Source: JAWLHA01 sp041690535 (GTDB taxonomy: Bacteria; Pseudomonadota; Gammaproteobacteria; Thiohalomonadales; Thiohalomonadaceae). From it: a stretch of DNA of 64,000 nt. This document shows, piece by piece, positions 32,380-41,290 of this stretch. Every line of letters begins with the position of its first letter. The first letter of the stretch is position 1. The stretch covers positions 4,084 through 68,083 of the forward strand of contig JAWLHA010000019.1 of NCBI GenBank assembly GCA_041690535.1, written 5' to 3'. The notes beneath the pieces are model-generated. The model made no database searches. It worked only from the letters and a program-made list of their open reading frames with translations, and was not told where the DNA came from. The translations under genes and the position numbers were made by a program.

Positions 32380-33789
32380 ATGCTGTTGAAGCGCATCGCC
32401 CACGTGGCGGGGGTACTGCTGCTGCTCCCGCTCGTTGTCACCTGCAACCGGCCGCAAAGCCTCCTGGAAGAGGTGCAACGGCAGGGCGAGTTGCGCATGC
32501 TCACCCGCAACGCGGCAACCACGTACTACGAGGGGCCGAACGGTTTGACGGGGCTGGAATATGAACTGGCGAAGGGATTTGCCGATGAACTCGGCGTTCG
32601 CCTCAAGGTCCTGACCGCGTCCAACGTCTCCGAGGTGCTGGAGCGGCTTGCCCTCGGCGAAGCCCACTTTGCCGCCGCCGGACTGACGGTCACCGAGCCG
32701 CGCCAGATCTGGGCTCGCTTCACCCCGCCTTACCACACCATCACCGAACAGCTTGTGTACCGCCTGGGAAATCCGCGCCCCAACGACCTGGGGGACCTTC
32801 AAGGGCTCCTCGAGGTCGTAGCCCAAAGCAGTCACCTGGACCGGCTGCACAACCTGAAGCAGCAGTACCCCAGTCTGAACTGGATTGAGAACACACAACT
32901 TGAAAGTGAGGAATTACTTACCCTCGTCTCGGAGCGGCTGATCGACTACACCGTGGCTGACTCCAGTGAGGTAGCGCTGAACCGCCGTTACTACCCGGAA
33001 CTTCGCGTGGCGTTCGACATCTCGGAGCCGCAATCGCTGGCCTGGGCCTTTCCCAAGTTTCAGGATCCGAGCCTCTACAACGCCGCCACTGCTTACTTCG
33101 ACAAGATCAAGGCAAGCGGCCGGCTGGCACAGCTTCTCGAGCAGACCTATGGCCACGTCCAGGAATTCGACTATGTAGGCACGCGCATGTACATGCGCCA
33201 CGTGCAACAGCGCCTTCCGAAGTATCGCGAGCTCTTCGAGGAGCACGCAGCCAAAAACGGGCTCGACTGGCGCTTGCTGGCGGCTGTGGCCTATCAGGAG
33301 TCCCACTGGAACCCCAAGGCCGTCTCTCCCACCGGGGTTCGCGGCATGATGATGCTCACCCAGGCCACGGCGCGCCAGTTGGGTATTGAGAAGCGAACCG
33401 ATCCGACACAAAGCGTGGCGGGCGGGGCCCTTTATATCCGCCAGCTCCTGTCGCGGGTGCCCGAACGCATCGAGCTGCCCGATCGACTATGGCTGGCCCT
33501 TGCCGCCTACAATGTCGGCTTCGGTCACCTGGAGGACGCCCGGATCATCACCCAGAAGCGGGGCGGCAACCCAGACCGCTGGGGCGACGTGAAGGAGAAC
33601 CTGCCGCTGCTGCGCAAGAAGGCGTGGTACAAGTCGACCAAGCACGGCTACGCCCGGGGCAATGAAGCGCTGACGTACGTGGAGAACATCCGCAGTTATT
33701 ACGACATCCTGGTCTGGCTCACCGACCAGGAGCGCACCGCCCCACCACAGGCGCCTGGCATGCTGACTGTCGCCACCCCTGCACTGTAG
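32380..33789 (+). CDS. mltF: Membrane-bound lytic murein transglycosylase F
   Basis: A 469-aa outer-membrane-associated cell-wall lyase. The signal and probable lipid attachment site (LLLLPLVVTC, C22) lead into a solute-binding-like regulatory domain (about 30-265). An SLT domain follows (about 285-430) with the catalytic glutamate in AYQESHWNPKAVSPTGVRG. It cleaves the MurNAc-GlcNAc bond with anhydro-ring formation. tadA next to it matches the gammaproteobacterial arrangement. Confidence 0.92.
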   Translation: MLLKRIAHVAGVLLLLPLVVTCNRPQSLLEEVQRQGELRMLTRNAATTYYEGPNGLTGLEYELAKGFADELGVRLKVLTASNVSEVLERLALGEAHFAAAGLTVTEPRQIWARFTPPYHTITEQLVYRLGNPRPNDLGDLQGLLEVVAQSSHLDRLHNLKQQYPSLNWIENTQLESEELLTLVSERLIDYTVADSSEVALNRRYYPELRVAFDISEPQSLAWAFPKFQDPSLYNAATAYFDKIKASGRLAQLLEQTYGHVQEFDYVGTRMYMRHVQQRLPKYRELFEEHAAKNGLDWRLLAAVAYQESHWNPKAVSPTGVRGMMMLTQATARQLGIEKRTDPTQSVAGGALYIRQLLSRVPERIELPDRLWLALAAYNVGFGHLEDARIITQKRGGNPDRWGDVKENLPLLRKKAWYKSTKHGYARGNEALTYVENIRSYYDILVWLTDQERTAPPQAPGMLTVATPAL

Positions 33790-33805
33790 GCCGTTGCGGA
33801 TCGCC

Positions 33806-33996
33806 CTAGAGCACCGAACAGGTAAACGGAAAGATCGCCAATCGCAGCCAAGTTGTGCCGCAGGTGGCGGGGGCAGCGAACCGAAGTAGGGTGGATAAGC
33901 GCAGCGCATCCACCCATTCGACGCCGCACGGTGGATGCGCTGCGCTTATCCACCCTACATGTTGGGCGCGGCGGATTTATCTGTTCGGTGCTCTAG
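33806..33996. mobile_element. Repeat family R3, complete copy with 16-bp terminal inverted repeats
   Basis: The ends are perfect inverted repeats CTAGAGCACCGAACAG and its complement. A second, internal palindrome (33886-33958) is the GTAGGGTGGATAAGCGCAGC type. There is no coding capacity. A related copy lies at 44008-44182 with the same terminal and sub-terminal order. It fills the gap between the convergent mltF and tadA genes. Confidence 0.8.
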
Positions 33997-34041
33997 CTAG
34001 CCTCCGCCCCCAATGGCCTGCAGCGGGTGCGGAATGGCCAT

Positions 34042-34494
34042 TCAGCGGCGACGCCGGAAAAACGCCCTCAACATGCTGGCCGACTCCTCCTCCAGCACCC
34101 CACCGATTACCTCGGCGCGGTGATTCAGCTGCTCGGTCTGCAGGAGGTTGAAGATGCTGCCGGCCGCCCCGGTCCGGGGATCCGGCGCGCCAAAAACGAC
34201 GCGGGCCACGCGGGCGTGGACGATGGCCCCGGCGCACATGGCACAGGGCTCGAGGGTGACGTAGAGGGTCGTCCCCACCAGGCGGTAGTTGCCAACCGAA
34301 GCGGCCGCAGCACGAATGGCTCGGATCTCCGCGTGGGCGGTGGGATCGTGGGCGGCGATGGGCCTATTCCACCCTTCCCCCAGGATCTGCCCTTCCCTGA
34401 CCACCAACGCCCCCACCGGCACCTCCCCCTCCTCCTCCGCTCGACGAGCGAGTTCAAGGGCTCGCTGCATGTAGATGGTGTCGGATTCTGTCAT
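34042..34494 (-). CDS. tadA: tRNA-specific adenosine deaminase
   Basis: A 150-aa zinc deaminase that converts A34 to inosine in tRNA-Arg(ACG). Zinc ligands are H54 in TAHAEIRAIR, and C84 and C87 in LEPCAMCAGAIVHAR, with E56 as proton shuttle. Length is close to the E. coli enzyme. A short degenerate GTTGGTC-type run (34502-34535) separates it from guaA. Confidence 0.93.
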   Translation of the reverse strand: MTESDTIYMQRALELARRAEEEGEVPVGALVVREGQILGEGWNRPIAAHDPTAHAEIRAIRAAAASVGNYRLVGTTLYVTLEPCAMCAGAIVHARVARVVFGAPDPRTGAAGSIFNLLQTEQLNHRAEVIGGVLEEESASMLRAFFRRRR

Positions 34495-34501
34495 TGCGCT
34501 G

Positions 34502-34535
34502 GTGGTTGGTCGTTTGTCGTTGGTCGTCCAGCGAC
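34502..34535. repeat. Short degenerate GTTGGTC-type repeat
   Basis: GGTTGGTCGTTTGTCGTTGG is the same heptamer motif with errors, about four units. It lies between the tadA start and the guaA stop and is far shorter than the array at the window end. Confidence 0.6.
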
Positions 34536-34548
34536 CCCTAACTGAACC

Positions 34549-36126
34549 TCACTCCCACTCAATCGTGCCGGGCGGCTTGCCGGTAATGTCGTAAACCACC
34601 CGGGAGATCCCGTCGATCTCATTGACGATGCGGCGGGAGACGTGATCGAGGAACTCATAAGGCAGGTGTGCCCAGCGGGCGGTCATGAAGTCCACGGTTT
34701 CAACAGCCCGCAGGGCCACCACATATTCGTAGCGGCGCCCGTCCCCGGTCACCCCCACCGACTTGACCGGGAGGAACACCGCAAAAGCCTGGGAGGTCTT
34801 GTCGTAGAGGTCGTGCTTACGCAGCTCTTCGATGAAGATGTGGTCGGCCAGACGCAGGATATCGGCGTATTCCTTCTTCACCGCGCCAAGGATGCGCACC
34901 CCAAGCCCCGGCCCGGGGAAGGGGTGGCGGTACACCATCTCGTAGGGCAGCCCCAGCTCCACGCCGATCTTGCGCACCTCGTCCTTGAACAGCTCCCGAA
35001 GCGGCTCCAACAGCGCGAGATTCATGTGCTCGGGCAGGCCCCCGACGTTGTGGTGGGACTTGATCACATGGGCCTTGCCGGTCTTGGAGCCGGCCGACTC
35101 GATGACGTCCGGGTAGATGGTACCCTGGGCCAGCCACTTGGCATTCTTGAGCTTCGCGGCCTCCTCCTCGAAGACCTCAACGAAGAGGTTGCCGATGATC
35201 TTGCGCTTCTTCTCAGGGTCGTTCTGCCCCTCCAGGGCCTTGAGGAAACGCGTCTCCGCGTCGACCCGGATCACCCGCACCCCCATGTGGCGGGCGAAAG
35301 TGGCCATGACCTGGTCGCCCTCCTGGTAACGCAGGAGCCCGTTGTCCACAAACACACAGGTGAGCTGGTCACCGATGGCCTTGTGCAGCAGGGCGGCGAC
35401 GACAGAGGAGTCCACGCCCCCCGAGAGGCCCAGCAGCACCTCATCGCTGCCCACCTGTTCGCGGATGCGCTGCACGTTCTCCTCGATGATGTTGCCGGGG
35501 GTCCAGAGGGCCGCACAACCGCAGATCTCGTGAACGAAGCGGTTGATAATGCGCCCCCCCTGCTTGGTGTGGGTCACCTCCGGGTGGAACTGCACCCCGT
35601 AGAAGCGCCGCTCCTCATCCGCCATGCCCGCCACCGGGGCGCTTTCGGTGCTGGCCATGAGCTTGAAGCCGGCCGGCATCGCAGCCACCCGATCCCCATG
35701 GCTCATCCAGACATCCAGCAGTCCGTAACCTTCAGGACTGGTGTGGTCCTCGATATCCCGCAGCAGGGCGGTGTGGCCACGGGCCCGCACCTGGGCGTAT
35801 CCGTATTCGTGGTGATCCGCCGACTCCACCTCGCCCCCGAGTTGCACGGCCATGGTCTGCATCCCGTAGCAGATCCCGAGCACCGGCACGCCCAACTCGA
35901 ACACCACCTCGGGCGCCCGGGGTGTCTCGGCCGCAGTGACGGTTTCGGGCCCCCCCGAAAGGATGATCCCGTTGGGGGCGAAGGCGCGGATATACTCCTC
36001 GCCCATGTCGAAGGGATGGAGCTCGCAGTAGACCCCCGCCTCGCGCACACGACGGGCGATGAGCTGGGTGTATTGTGAACCAAAGTCCAGGATCAGGATG
36101 CGATCGGAGTGGATGTCCAGCGACAT
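34549..36126 (-). CDS. guaA: GMP synthase (glutamine-hydrolysing)
   Basis: A 525-aa enzyme that aminates XMP to GMP. The N-terminal glutamine amidotransferase has C86 in GICYGMQTMA and the HPE triad in FHPEVTHT near 175. The ATP-pyrophosphatase P-loop GLSGGVDSSVVAALL follows near 228, and the C-terminal dimerisation domain ends with GTIEWE, as in the family. It is separated from guaB by nfo on the other strand, so the usual guaBA operon is broken. Confidence 0.95.
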   Translation of the reverse strand: MSLDIHSDRILILDFGSQYTQLIARRVREAGVYCELHPFDMGEEYIRAFAPNGIILSGGPETVTAAETPRAPEVVFELGVPVLGICYGMQTMAVQLGGEVESADHHEYGYAQVRARGHTALLRDIEDHTSPEGYGLLDVWMSHGDRVAAMPAGFKLMASTESAPVAGMADEERRFYGVQFHPEVTHTKQGGRIINRFVHEICGCAALWTPGNIIEENVQRIREQVGSDEVLLGLSGGVDSSVVAALLHKAIGDQLTCVFVDNGLLRYQEGDQVMATFARHMGVRVIRVDAETRFLKALEGQNDPEKKRKIIGNLFVEVFEEEAAKLKNAKWLAQGTIYPDVIESAGSKTGKAHVIKSHHNVGGLPEHMNLALLEPLRELFKDEVRKIGVELGLPYEMVYRHPFPGPGLGVRILGAVKKEYADILRLADHIFIEELRKHDLYDKTSQAFAVFLPVKSVGVTGDGRRYEYVVALRAVETVDFMTARWAHLPYEFLDHVSRRIVNEIDGISRVVYDITGKPPGTIEWE

Positions 36127-36212
36127 TGATGTCTCTCTCGGAGGTGGGGCAGTCAAAAAATAAGCCCCACATGATCGGCGAAATCCCGCGCAGGTGCAAC
36201 CGGCCCGCGCGC

Positions 36213-36298
36213 AGGGTAAACGCATGCTTACCCGAGGGCGATGTAAGCCCTTGAAAGCAGGTCGTCGGCCGCATGGGTGAGTATGCGTTCACCCTGCG
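36213..36298. mobile_element. Repeat family R1, short copy with both terminal arms
   Basis: The unit starts AGGGTAAACGCATGCTTACC and ends GTGAGTATGCGTTCACCCTG, so both R1 ends are present around one body segment (TAAGCCCTTGAAAGCAGGTCG). It lies between guaA and nfo, within the 296-base divergent promoter region. The flanks do not form a convincing duplication. Confidence 0.8.
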
Positions 36299-36422
36299 AC
36301 CGCGTGGGGCGGCGCTGAAGCCCAACCCATTTTTCTGCTATCCTCGCTGCCCTTTTGAAAACGCAAAAACCGCAACATTCCGGTGGTTTTTGCATCTGTT
36401 CAGTGCATTTTCGAGGTCAGTC

Positions 36423-37265
36423 ATGAAGCGAGTCGGAGCTCACGTCAGCACCAAGGGCGGCGTGGAAAACGCCCCCATCAACGCACACAACATCGGCGCC
36501 AAGGCCTTCGCGCTGTTCACCAAGAACCAGCGCCAGTGGAAGGGCAAACCGCTCACCGAAGAGAGCATCACCGCCTTCAAGGCGAATCTCGCCGAGATCG
36601 GGATCGCTCCAGAGCACGTGCTGCCGCACGACAGCTACCTCATCAACCTGGGCCATCCCGAAAAGGAGGCCCGGCAGAAGTCCCGCGATGCCTTTCTGGA
36701 CGAGATGCAGCGTTGTGAGCAGTTGGGACTCCAATTGCTCAATTTCCATCCCGGCAGCCATCTGAACCAGATCGATGAAGAGCAGTGCCTGGACCTCATT
36801 GCCGAATCCGTCAACTGGGCGCTGGAGCAGACCCGGGGGGTGGTAGCGGTGATCGAGAACACCGCCGGCCAGGGGAGCAACCTCGGCTATCGGTTCGAAC
36901 ACCTTGCCAGGATCATTGAACAGGTGGAAGACAAGTCGCGGGTGGGCGTCTGCCTGGACACCTGCCACACCTTCACTGCCGGCTACGACCTGCGCACTCC
37001 CGAGGCCTGCGAGGCCACCTTTGCGGAATTCGAAAACGTGGTCGGCTTCCGTTACCTGCGGGGCATGCATCTCAACGACGCCAAGCCGGAGCTCGGTTCA
37101 CGGGTGGATCGGCATGAGAGCATCGGCAAGGGCAAAGTGGGGCTGGCGGCATTCCGCTACATCATGAACGACCCGCGCTTCGAGGAGATCCCCATGGTGC
37201 TGGAGACCGTGGACGAGACCATCTGGCCCGAGGAGATCGAACTCCTCTATGGATTGGTCGCATAA
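36423..37265 (+). CDS. nfo: Endonuclease IV (AP endonuclease)
   Basis: A 280-aa TIM-barrel zinc nuclease that incises DNA 5' of abasic sites. The N-terminus VGAHVSTKGGVENAP, VLPHDSYLINLGHP, NFHPGSH, VIENTAGQGSNLG, CLDTCHTFTAGYDL and MHLNDAKPELGS hold the trinuclear zinc ligands in order. Length matches the family. It stands between guaA and guaB, which is not the usual place. Confidence 0.94.
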   Translation: MKRVGAHVSTKGGVENAPINAHNIGAKAFALFTKNQRQWKGKPLTEESITAFKANLAEIGIAPEHVLPHDSYLINLGHPEKEARQKSRDAFLDEMQRCEQLGLQLLNFHPGSHLNQIDEEQCLDLIAESVNWALEQTRGVVAVIENTAGQGSNLGYRFEHLARIIEQVEDKSRVGVCLDTCHTFTAGYDLRTPEACEATFAEFENVVGFRYLRGMHLNDAKPELGSRVDRHESIGKGKVGLAAFRYIMNDPRFEEIPMVLETVDETIWPEEIELLYGLVA

Positions 37266-37568
37266 CCGGCGCCAGGTGGCGAGAACTGCACGCTCGCACA
37301 GCCGGAGCACCGCAGATGAGCGAATGCCCAGCCCAAGCGGCTGAATTGTCCAGAGAAGGCGAAGCGCGTCGACCGGATCGGCACCGTCAACGGTGGATGC
37401 GATGCGCAAGTACCCCGAGAAGGCCCGGGAGATCGTTGGCTGGTGCAGCCCGAAGTGGTCCCGGCTTGCGCTTATCCACCCTGCCTACCTGGCCCGCTCT
37501 GCAGTCGGCGTAGCTTCCCGGTTTCCGCTTCGCTCCATCCGGGCTACAAACCGGCAAGCACCGGAGAG
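37266..37568. other. Intergenic region with half copies of the GGATAAGCGCAGC palindrome
   Basis: GGTGGATGCGATGCGCAAG at 37392 and GCGCTTATCCACCCTGC near 37468 are degenerate arms of the same palindrome seen at 33886-33958. CCCGGTTTCCGCTTCGCTCC, a further common repeat type, follows near 37520. I see no gene. Confidence 0.5.
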
Positions 37569-37593
37569 TGATGGCCCGCGCTGCGGGCCATCA
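37569..37593. terminator. Hairpin at the 3' end of guaB
   Basis: TGATGGCCCGC-GCT-GCGGGCCATCA is a perfect 11-bp stem located 14 bases beyond the guaB stop. No T-run follows on either side. It probably stabilises or ends the leftward transcript. Confidence 0.5.
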
Positions 37594-37606
37594 CCCTCAC
37601 ATCTCC

Positions 37607-39067
37607 TCAAACGCGGTAGTTGGGCGCTTCCTTGGTGATCTGGACGTCATGGACATGGCTTTCGGCCATGCCGGCGCCGGTGACGCGCACGAACTGCGGC
37701 CGGGTCCGCATCTCGTCCAGAGTGCGGCAGCCGGTGTAGCCCATGCTGGAGCGCAGACCGCCCATGAGCTGATGGACCACGGGCTGCAGCGGTCCCTTGT
37801 AGGGTACGCGCCCTTCGATGCCTTCCGGCACCAGCTTGTCAGCCTCGCTGCCCTCCTGGAAGTAGCGGTCGGAGGAGCCTTGGGAACCACCCATGGCGCC
37901 AAGGGAGCCCATGCCGCGGTAGGATTTGTACGAGCGGCCCTGGAACAGCTCGACCTCCCCGGGGGCCTCTTCGGTGCCGGCGAACATGCTGCCGATCATG
38001 ATGGCATAGGCGCCGGCCACGACGGCCTTGGCAAGGTCGCCCGAGTAGCGGATCCCGCCGTCGGCAATGAGCGGCACCCCGGTCCCTTCCAGCGCCGTCG
38101 CCACGTTGTCGATAGCGGTGATCTGGGGCACGCCCACGCCGGCCACGATACGGGTGGTGCAGATCGAGCCCGGGCCAATGCCCACCTTGACCGCATCGGC
38201 ACCGGCCTTCACCAAGGCCAGGGCAGCCTCCCCGGTGGCGATGTTGCCGCCGATCACCTGCACCTCGGGGAAGTGGCGCTTCACCCAGGCGACCCGATCA
38301 AGCACGCCCTGGGAGTGGCCGTGGGCGGTGTCCACCACGATCACGTCCACGCCGGCGGCCACCAACGCCGCCACGCGCTCTTCGGTGCCCGCGCCCACCC
38401 CGACGGCGGCACCCACGCGCAGCCGCCCCTGGTCGTCCTTGCAGGCGTTGGGCTTGTCGCTCGCCTTCTGAATGTCCTTCACCGTGACCAGGCCGCGCAG
38501 CTCGAACTCGTCATCGACCACCAAGACCTTTTCGATGCGGTATTCGTGCAGCAGGCGCTGGATCTCCTCGCGGCTGGTCCCCTCCCTGACCGTGACCAGC
38601 TTCTCCTGGGGGGTCATGATACTGGAGACCGGCGCGCTGTACCGGCTCTCGAAGCGGAGGTCGCGGTTGGTGACGATGCCGACCAGCTTGGAGCCTTGCA
38701 CGACCGGGACCCCGGAGATGTTATGGGCGCGGGTCAGGGCCAGGACATCCTGGATGCTGGTCTCGGGACCCACGGTGATAGGGTCCTTGATGACCCCGCT
38801 TTCATACTTTTTGACCAGTCGGACTTCGGCCGCCTGCTGCTCGACGCTCATGTTCTTGTGAATGATGCCGACCCCGCCCTCCTGCGCCAGGGCGATGGCC
38901 AGTCGGCTCTCGGTAACGGTGTCCATGGCCGCAGATACCAGCGGGATGTTGAGGGTGATCTCCCGCGTCAGCTTCGTCCTGAGATTGACCTCTTTCGGGA
39001 GCACGGTCGAGTGGGCAGGGACGAGCAACACATCGTCGAAGGTGAGGGCTTCCTGAAGAATACGCAT
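37607..39067 (-). CDS. guaB: IMP dehydrogenase
   Basis: A 486-aa enzyme that oxidises IMP to XMP with NAD. It has a TIM barrel split by two CBS domains (about residues 95-205). The catalytic loop GIGPGSICTTRIVAGVG holds the nucleophilic cysteine near residue 303, and the flap includes YRGMGSLGAMGG and a YKG-type segment later. The start at 39067 (MRILQEALTFDD) matches the family. xseA lies divergent beyond a lipoprotein and a repeat. Confidence 0.95.
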   Translation of the reverse strand: MRILQEALTFDDVLLVPAHSTVLPKEVNLRTKLTREITLNIPLVSAAMDTVTESRLAIALAQEGGVGIIHKNMSVEQQAAEVRLVKKYESGVIKDPITVGPETSIQDVLALTRAHNISGVPVVQGSKLVGIVTNRDLRFESRYSAPVSSIMTPQEKLVTVREGTSREEIQRLLHEYRIEKVLVVDDEFELRGLVTVKDIQKASDKPNACKDDQGRLRVGAAVGVGAGTEERVAALVAAGVDVIVVDTAHGHSQGVLDRVAWVKRHFPEVQVIGGNIATGEAALALVKAGADAVKVGIGPGSICTTRIVAGVGVPQITAIDNVATALEGTGVPLIADGGIRYSGDLAKAVVAGAYAIMIGSMFAGTEEAPGEVELFQGRSYKSYRGMGSLGAMGGSQGSSDRYFQEGSEADKLVPEGIEGRVPYKGPLQPVVHQLMGGLRSSMGYTGCRTLDEMRTRPQFVRVTGAGMAESHVHDVQITKEAPNYRV

Positions 39068-39158
39068 AGAAGGATTGTCCCGCATTGGCTAGATTCTTAG
39101 ATTAACCGGCAATTATATTGTTTGACGCCTTCCCGGTAAACTGGATAGCCTTACCTGC

Positions 39159-39324
39159 CAGGGTAAACGCATACTTACCAGAGAGTGATGTAAGTCCTTG
39201 AAAGCAGGTCGACGGCCGCATGGACGCGGCCGTCGAGCGTACACGGATGTATTCACAGCGCACCTGCTTTCAAGGACTTACATCGCTCACAGCACGGCCG
39301 TGACGTTAGTATGCGTTTACCCTG
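39159..39324. mobile_element. Repeat family R1, intact copy with 10-bp flanking duplication
   Basis: The 166-bp element begins CAGGGTAAACGCATACTTA and ends with TAGTATGCGTTTACCCTG, and the two halves pair over most of their length (AAGTCCTTGAAAGCAGGT against ACCTGCTTTCAAGGACTT). The sequence CCTTACCTGC occurs immediately before (39149-39158) and immediately after (39325-39334), the signature of a transposition target duplication. No protein is encoded, so it is a non-autonomous element. Confidence 0.85.
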
Positions 39325-39509
39325 CCTTACCTGCCAAGGAAGGTCAGGTATCCGCCTGTCCCACTTGCCGCAACGGCCCCAGTGAAGGCGGGTCGGAGCC
39401 AGCGGTTTCGGCCGCGGAATGGACTCTCGGGGGCGACCCGATGGGGAACAGACCATCGCCCGCCACCCCGCAAAACAAAAAGACCCAAAAAGCAAAGGAG
39501 GAGTTCTCC

Positions 39510-39827
39510 ATGAAGCGATTCTTGTCCCTTTCCGCGGCGCTCGTGCTCTCGGCCTGCGCCTCCACCAACTCTGCCGCTCCTGAAGCGCCCAACACCTCCG
39601 AGTCAGCGGCCAGTGCCATTGCCGCGGCCGAAGCGGCGCAGAAGCAGGCGGACTCGGTCGGCTACGAGTGGCGTGACACCGCTGATATGATCAAGCAGGC
39701 CAAAGAGGCCGCTGCCGCCAGCGATTTCGACCGGGCGGTGGCGACGGCGCAGCGGGCAAAGCGCCAGGGCGAGCTTGCCCATGCCCAGTGGCAGCATAGC
39801 GCTAGTCACGCCTCCGCCAGCCACTGA
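39510..39827 (+). CDS. SoxXA-binding-protein-like lipoprotein
   Basis: A 105-aa lipoprotein (lipobox LVLSAC, C16). The mature helical part contains AIAAAEAAQKQADSVGYEWR, then DTADMIKQAKEAAAASDF and QRAKRQGELA, a pattern I associate with the SoxXA-binding protein SoxK/SAXB of sulfur oxidisers, which assists the SoxXA cytochrome. No other sox genes are in the window. A strong AGGAGG site sets the start. The R1 element ends 186 bases upstream. Confidence 0.65.
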   Translation: MKRFLSLSAALVLSACASTNSAAPEAPNTSESAASAIAAAEAAQKQADSVGYEWRDTADMIKQAKEAAAASDFDRAVATAQRAKRQGELAHAQWQHSASHASASH

Positions 39828-39843
39828 ACGGAAGCAAGAGGGA

Positions 39844-39873
39844 GGAAGGGGCCGGCGGTCGCCGGCCCCTTCC
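39844..39873. terminator. Strong hairpin after the SoxK-like gene
   Basis: GGAAGGGGCCGGC-GGTC-GCCGGCCCCTTCC has 13-bp arms and starts 17 bases after the stop codon. Only a weak T content follows. Its location just before xseA suggests transcription termination between them. Confidence 0.65.
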
Positions 39874-39913
39874 GTTACGCAGAGCCCACATTCGACCGGG
39901 GGATTCGTTTACA

Positions 39914-41290
39914 ATGACGCCCATGGCCCGAGATCTTCAGGCCGCCCCGGCGGCCCCCGTCAGGACTGTCTTCTCCGTCACACAGCTCAACCGCGAGGTG
40001 CGTGAGCTGCTGGAGGGTTCACTCCCGCTCCTGTGGGTGGAGGGGGAGATCTCCAACCTTGCCCGCCCCGCCTCGGGTCACCTCTACTTCTCCCTGAAAG
40101 ATGAACAGGCCCAGGTGCGTTGCGCCATGTTCCGCACCCGCAACACACTGCTTGCGTTTCGCCCCGAGAACGGCATGCACGTGGTCATCCGGGCGCGGGT
40201 CGGACTCTACGAACCCCGGGGCGAATTTCAGATCATTGCCGAGCACATGGAGGAGGCGGGCGACGGGGCGCTGCGCCGGGCCTTCGATGCGCTCAAACAG
40301 CGGCTGAATGCCGAGGGGCTGTTCGATGCGGCCCGCAAGCGCGCCCTGCCCGAGCTGCCCCGCCGCATAGGGGTGGTCACGTCCCCTTCGGGAGCCGCCA
40401 TCCGCGATATCCTCAGCATCCTGCAACGGCGCTTTCCCGCGATCCCTGTCGTGCTCTATCCGGTCCAGGTCCAGGGCCAGGGGGCGGCCGCACAGATCGC
40501 CCGAGCCATTCGGCGTGCCGGCACACGGAACGAGTGCGATGTGCTCATCGTTGGGCGCGGGGGCGGGTCATTGGAGGACCTTTGGGCCTTCAACGAAGAG
40601 GTGGTCGCCCGCGCCATTCACGAAAGCCCCCTTCCCGTGGTCAGCGCGGTGGGGCACGAGATCGATTTCACCATTGCCGACTTCGTCGCCGACTGCCGGG
40701 CCCCGACCCCCTCCGCAGCGGCGGAGCTGTTGAGCCCGGATCGGCAGGAGTGGTTGGCCCGCCTGTCGGCCCTGCAGCTGCGCCTTCGCCGCGCCATCCA
40801 CCTGCGGTTGCAGGAGCGGCAGAAGACCCTGGAATGGATGGGCAAACGGCTGAAGCACCCGGGCCGCCGGCTTCAGGAGATCACACAGCGGGTGGACGAG
40901 TTGGAGCAGCGGCTGGGGCATGCGCAGCGCAACCATTTGCGCCATTGCACCGCCCGGCTGGCCCAGCTGCGGGCCCGGCTGGAGCGTCACACCCCGATGC
41001 ACCGGCTGGAGCGCCTGGAGACCCATCGTCAGGATCTGGGGCGGCGGCTGCACACCGCCACCGTCCATCGCCTGACCCACCAGCGACAGCGTCTGGCCAC
41101 GCTGGCACGGGCACTGGATGCGGTGAGCCCTCTGGCCACATTGGGCCGCGGCTATGCCATCGCCCTCCGCTCCGACGGGAGTGTCCTGCGCAGCAGCGGC
41201 GAGACCGCCCCCGGCGAGCGGGTGGAGGTGCGGCTCGCCAAAGGACAGCTGCTCTGCCGAATCGAGGAGATCGATGGTGATTCGAACTAG
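39914..41290 (+). CDS. xseA: Exodeoxyribonuclease VII large subunit
   Basis: A 458-aa subunit of the nuclease that degrades single-stranded DNA. The N-terminal OB-fold is at about 20-115 (WVEGEISNLARPASGHLYFS). The catalytic domain follows with GVVTSPSGAAIRDI, RGGGSLEDLWAFNEE and PVVSAVGHEIDFTIADFVAD. A long coiled-coil region spans about 280-400. The ATG at 39914 is used. The M23 peptidase gene starts inside its 3' end. Confidence 0.93.
   Translation: MTPMARDLQAAPAAPVRTVFSVTQLNREVRELLEGSLPLLWVEGEISNLARPASGHLYFSLKDEQAQVRCAMFRTRNTLLAFRPENGMHVVIRARVGLYEPRGEFQIIAEHMEEAGDGALRRAFDALKQRLNAEGLFDAARKRALPELPRRIGVVTSPSGAAIRDILSILQRRFPAIPVVLYPVQVQGQGAAAQIARAIRRAGTRNECDVLIVGRGGGSLEDLWAFNEEVVARAIHESPLPVVSAVGHEIDFTIADFVADCRAPTPSAAAELLSPDRQEWLARLSALQLRLRRAIHLRLQERQKTLEWMGKRLKHPGRRLQEITQRVDELEQRLGHAQRNHLRHCTARLAQLRARLERHTPMHRLERLETHRQDLGRRLHTATVHRLTHQRQRLATLARALDAVSPLATLGRGYAIALRSDGSVLRSSGETAPGERVEVRLAKGQLLCRIEEIDGDSN

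Noticed and set aside
37568..39100. Long rightward reading frame opposite guaB
   Set aside because: It is antisense to an unmistakable IMP dehydrogenase. Its composition (many His, Gly, Asp) is the mirror of high-GC coding and matches no family.
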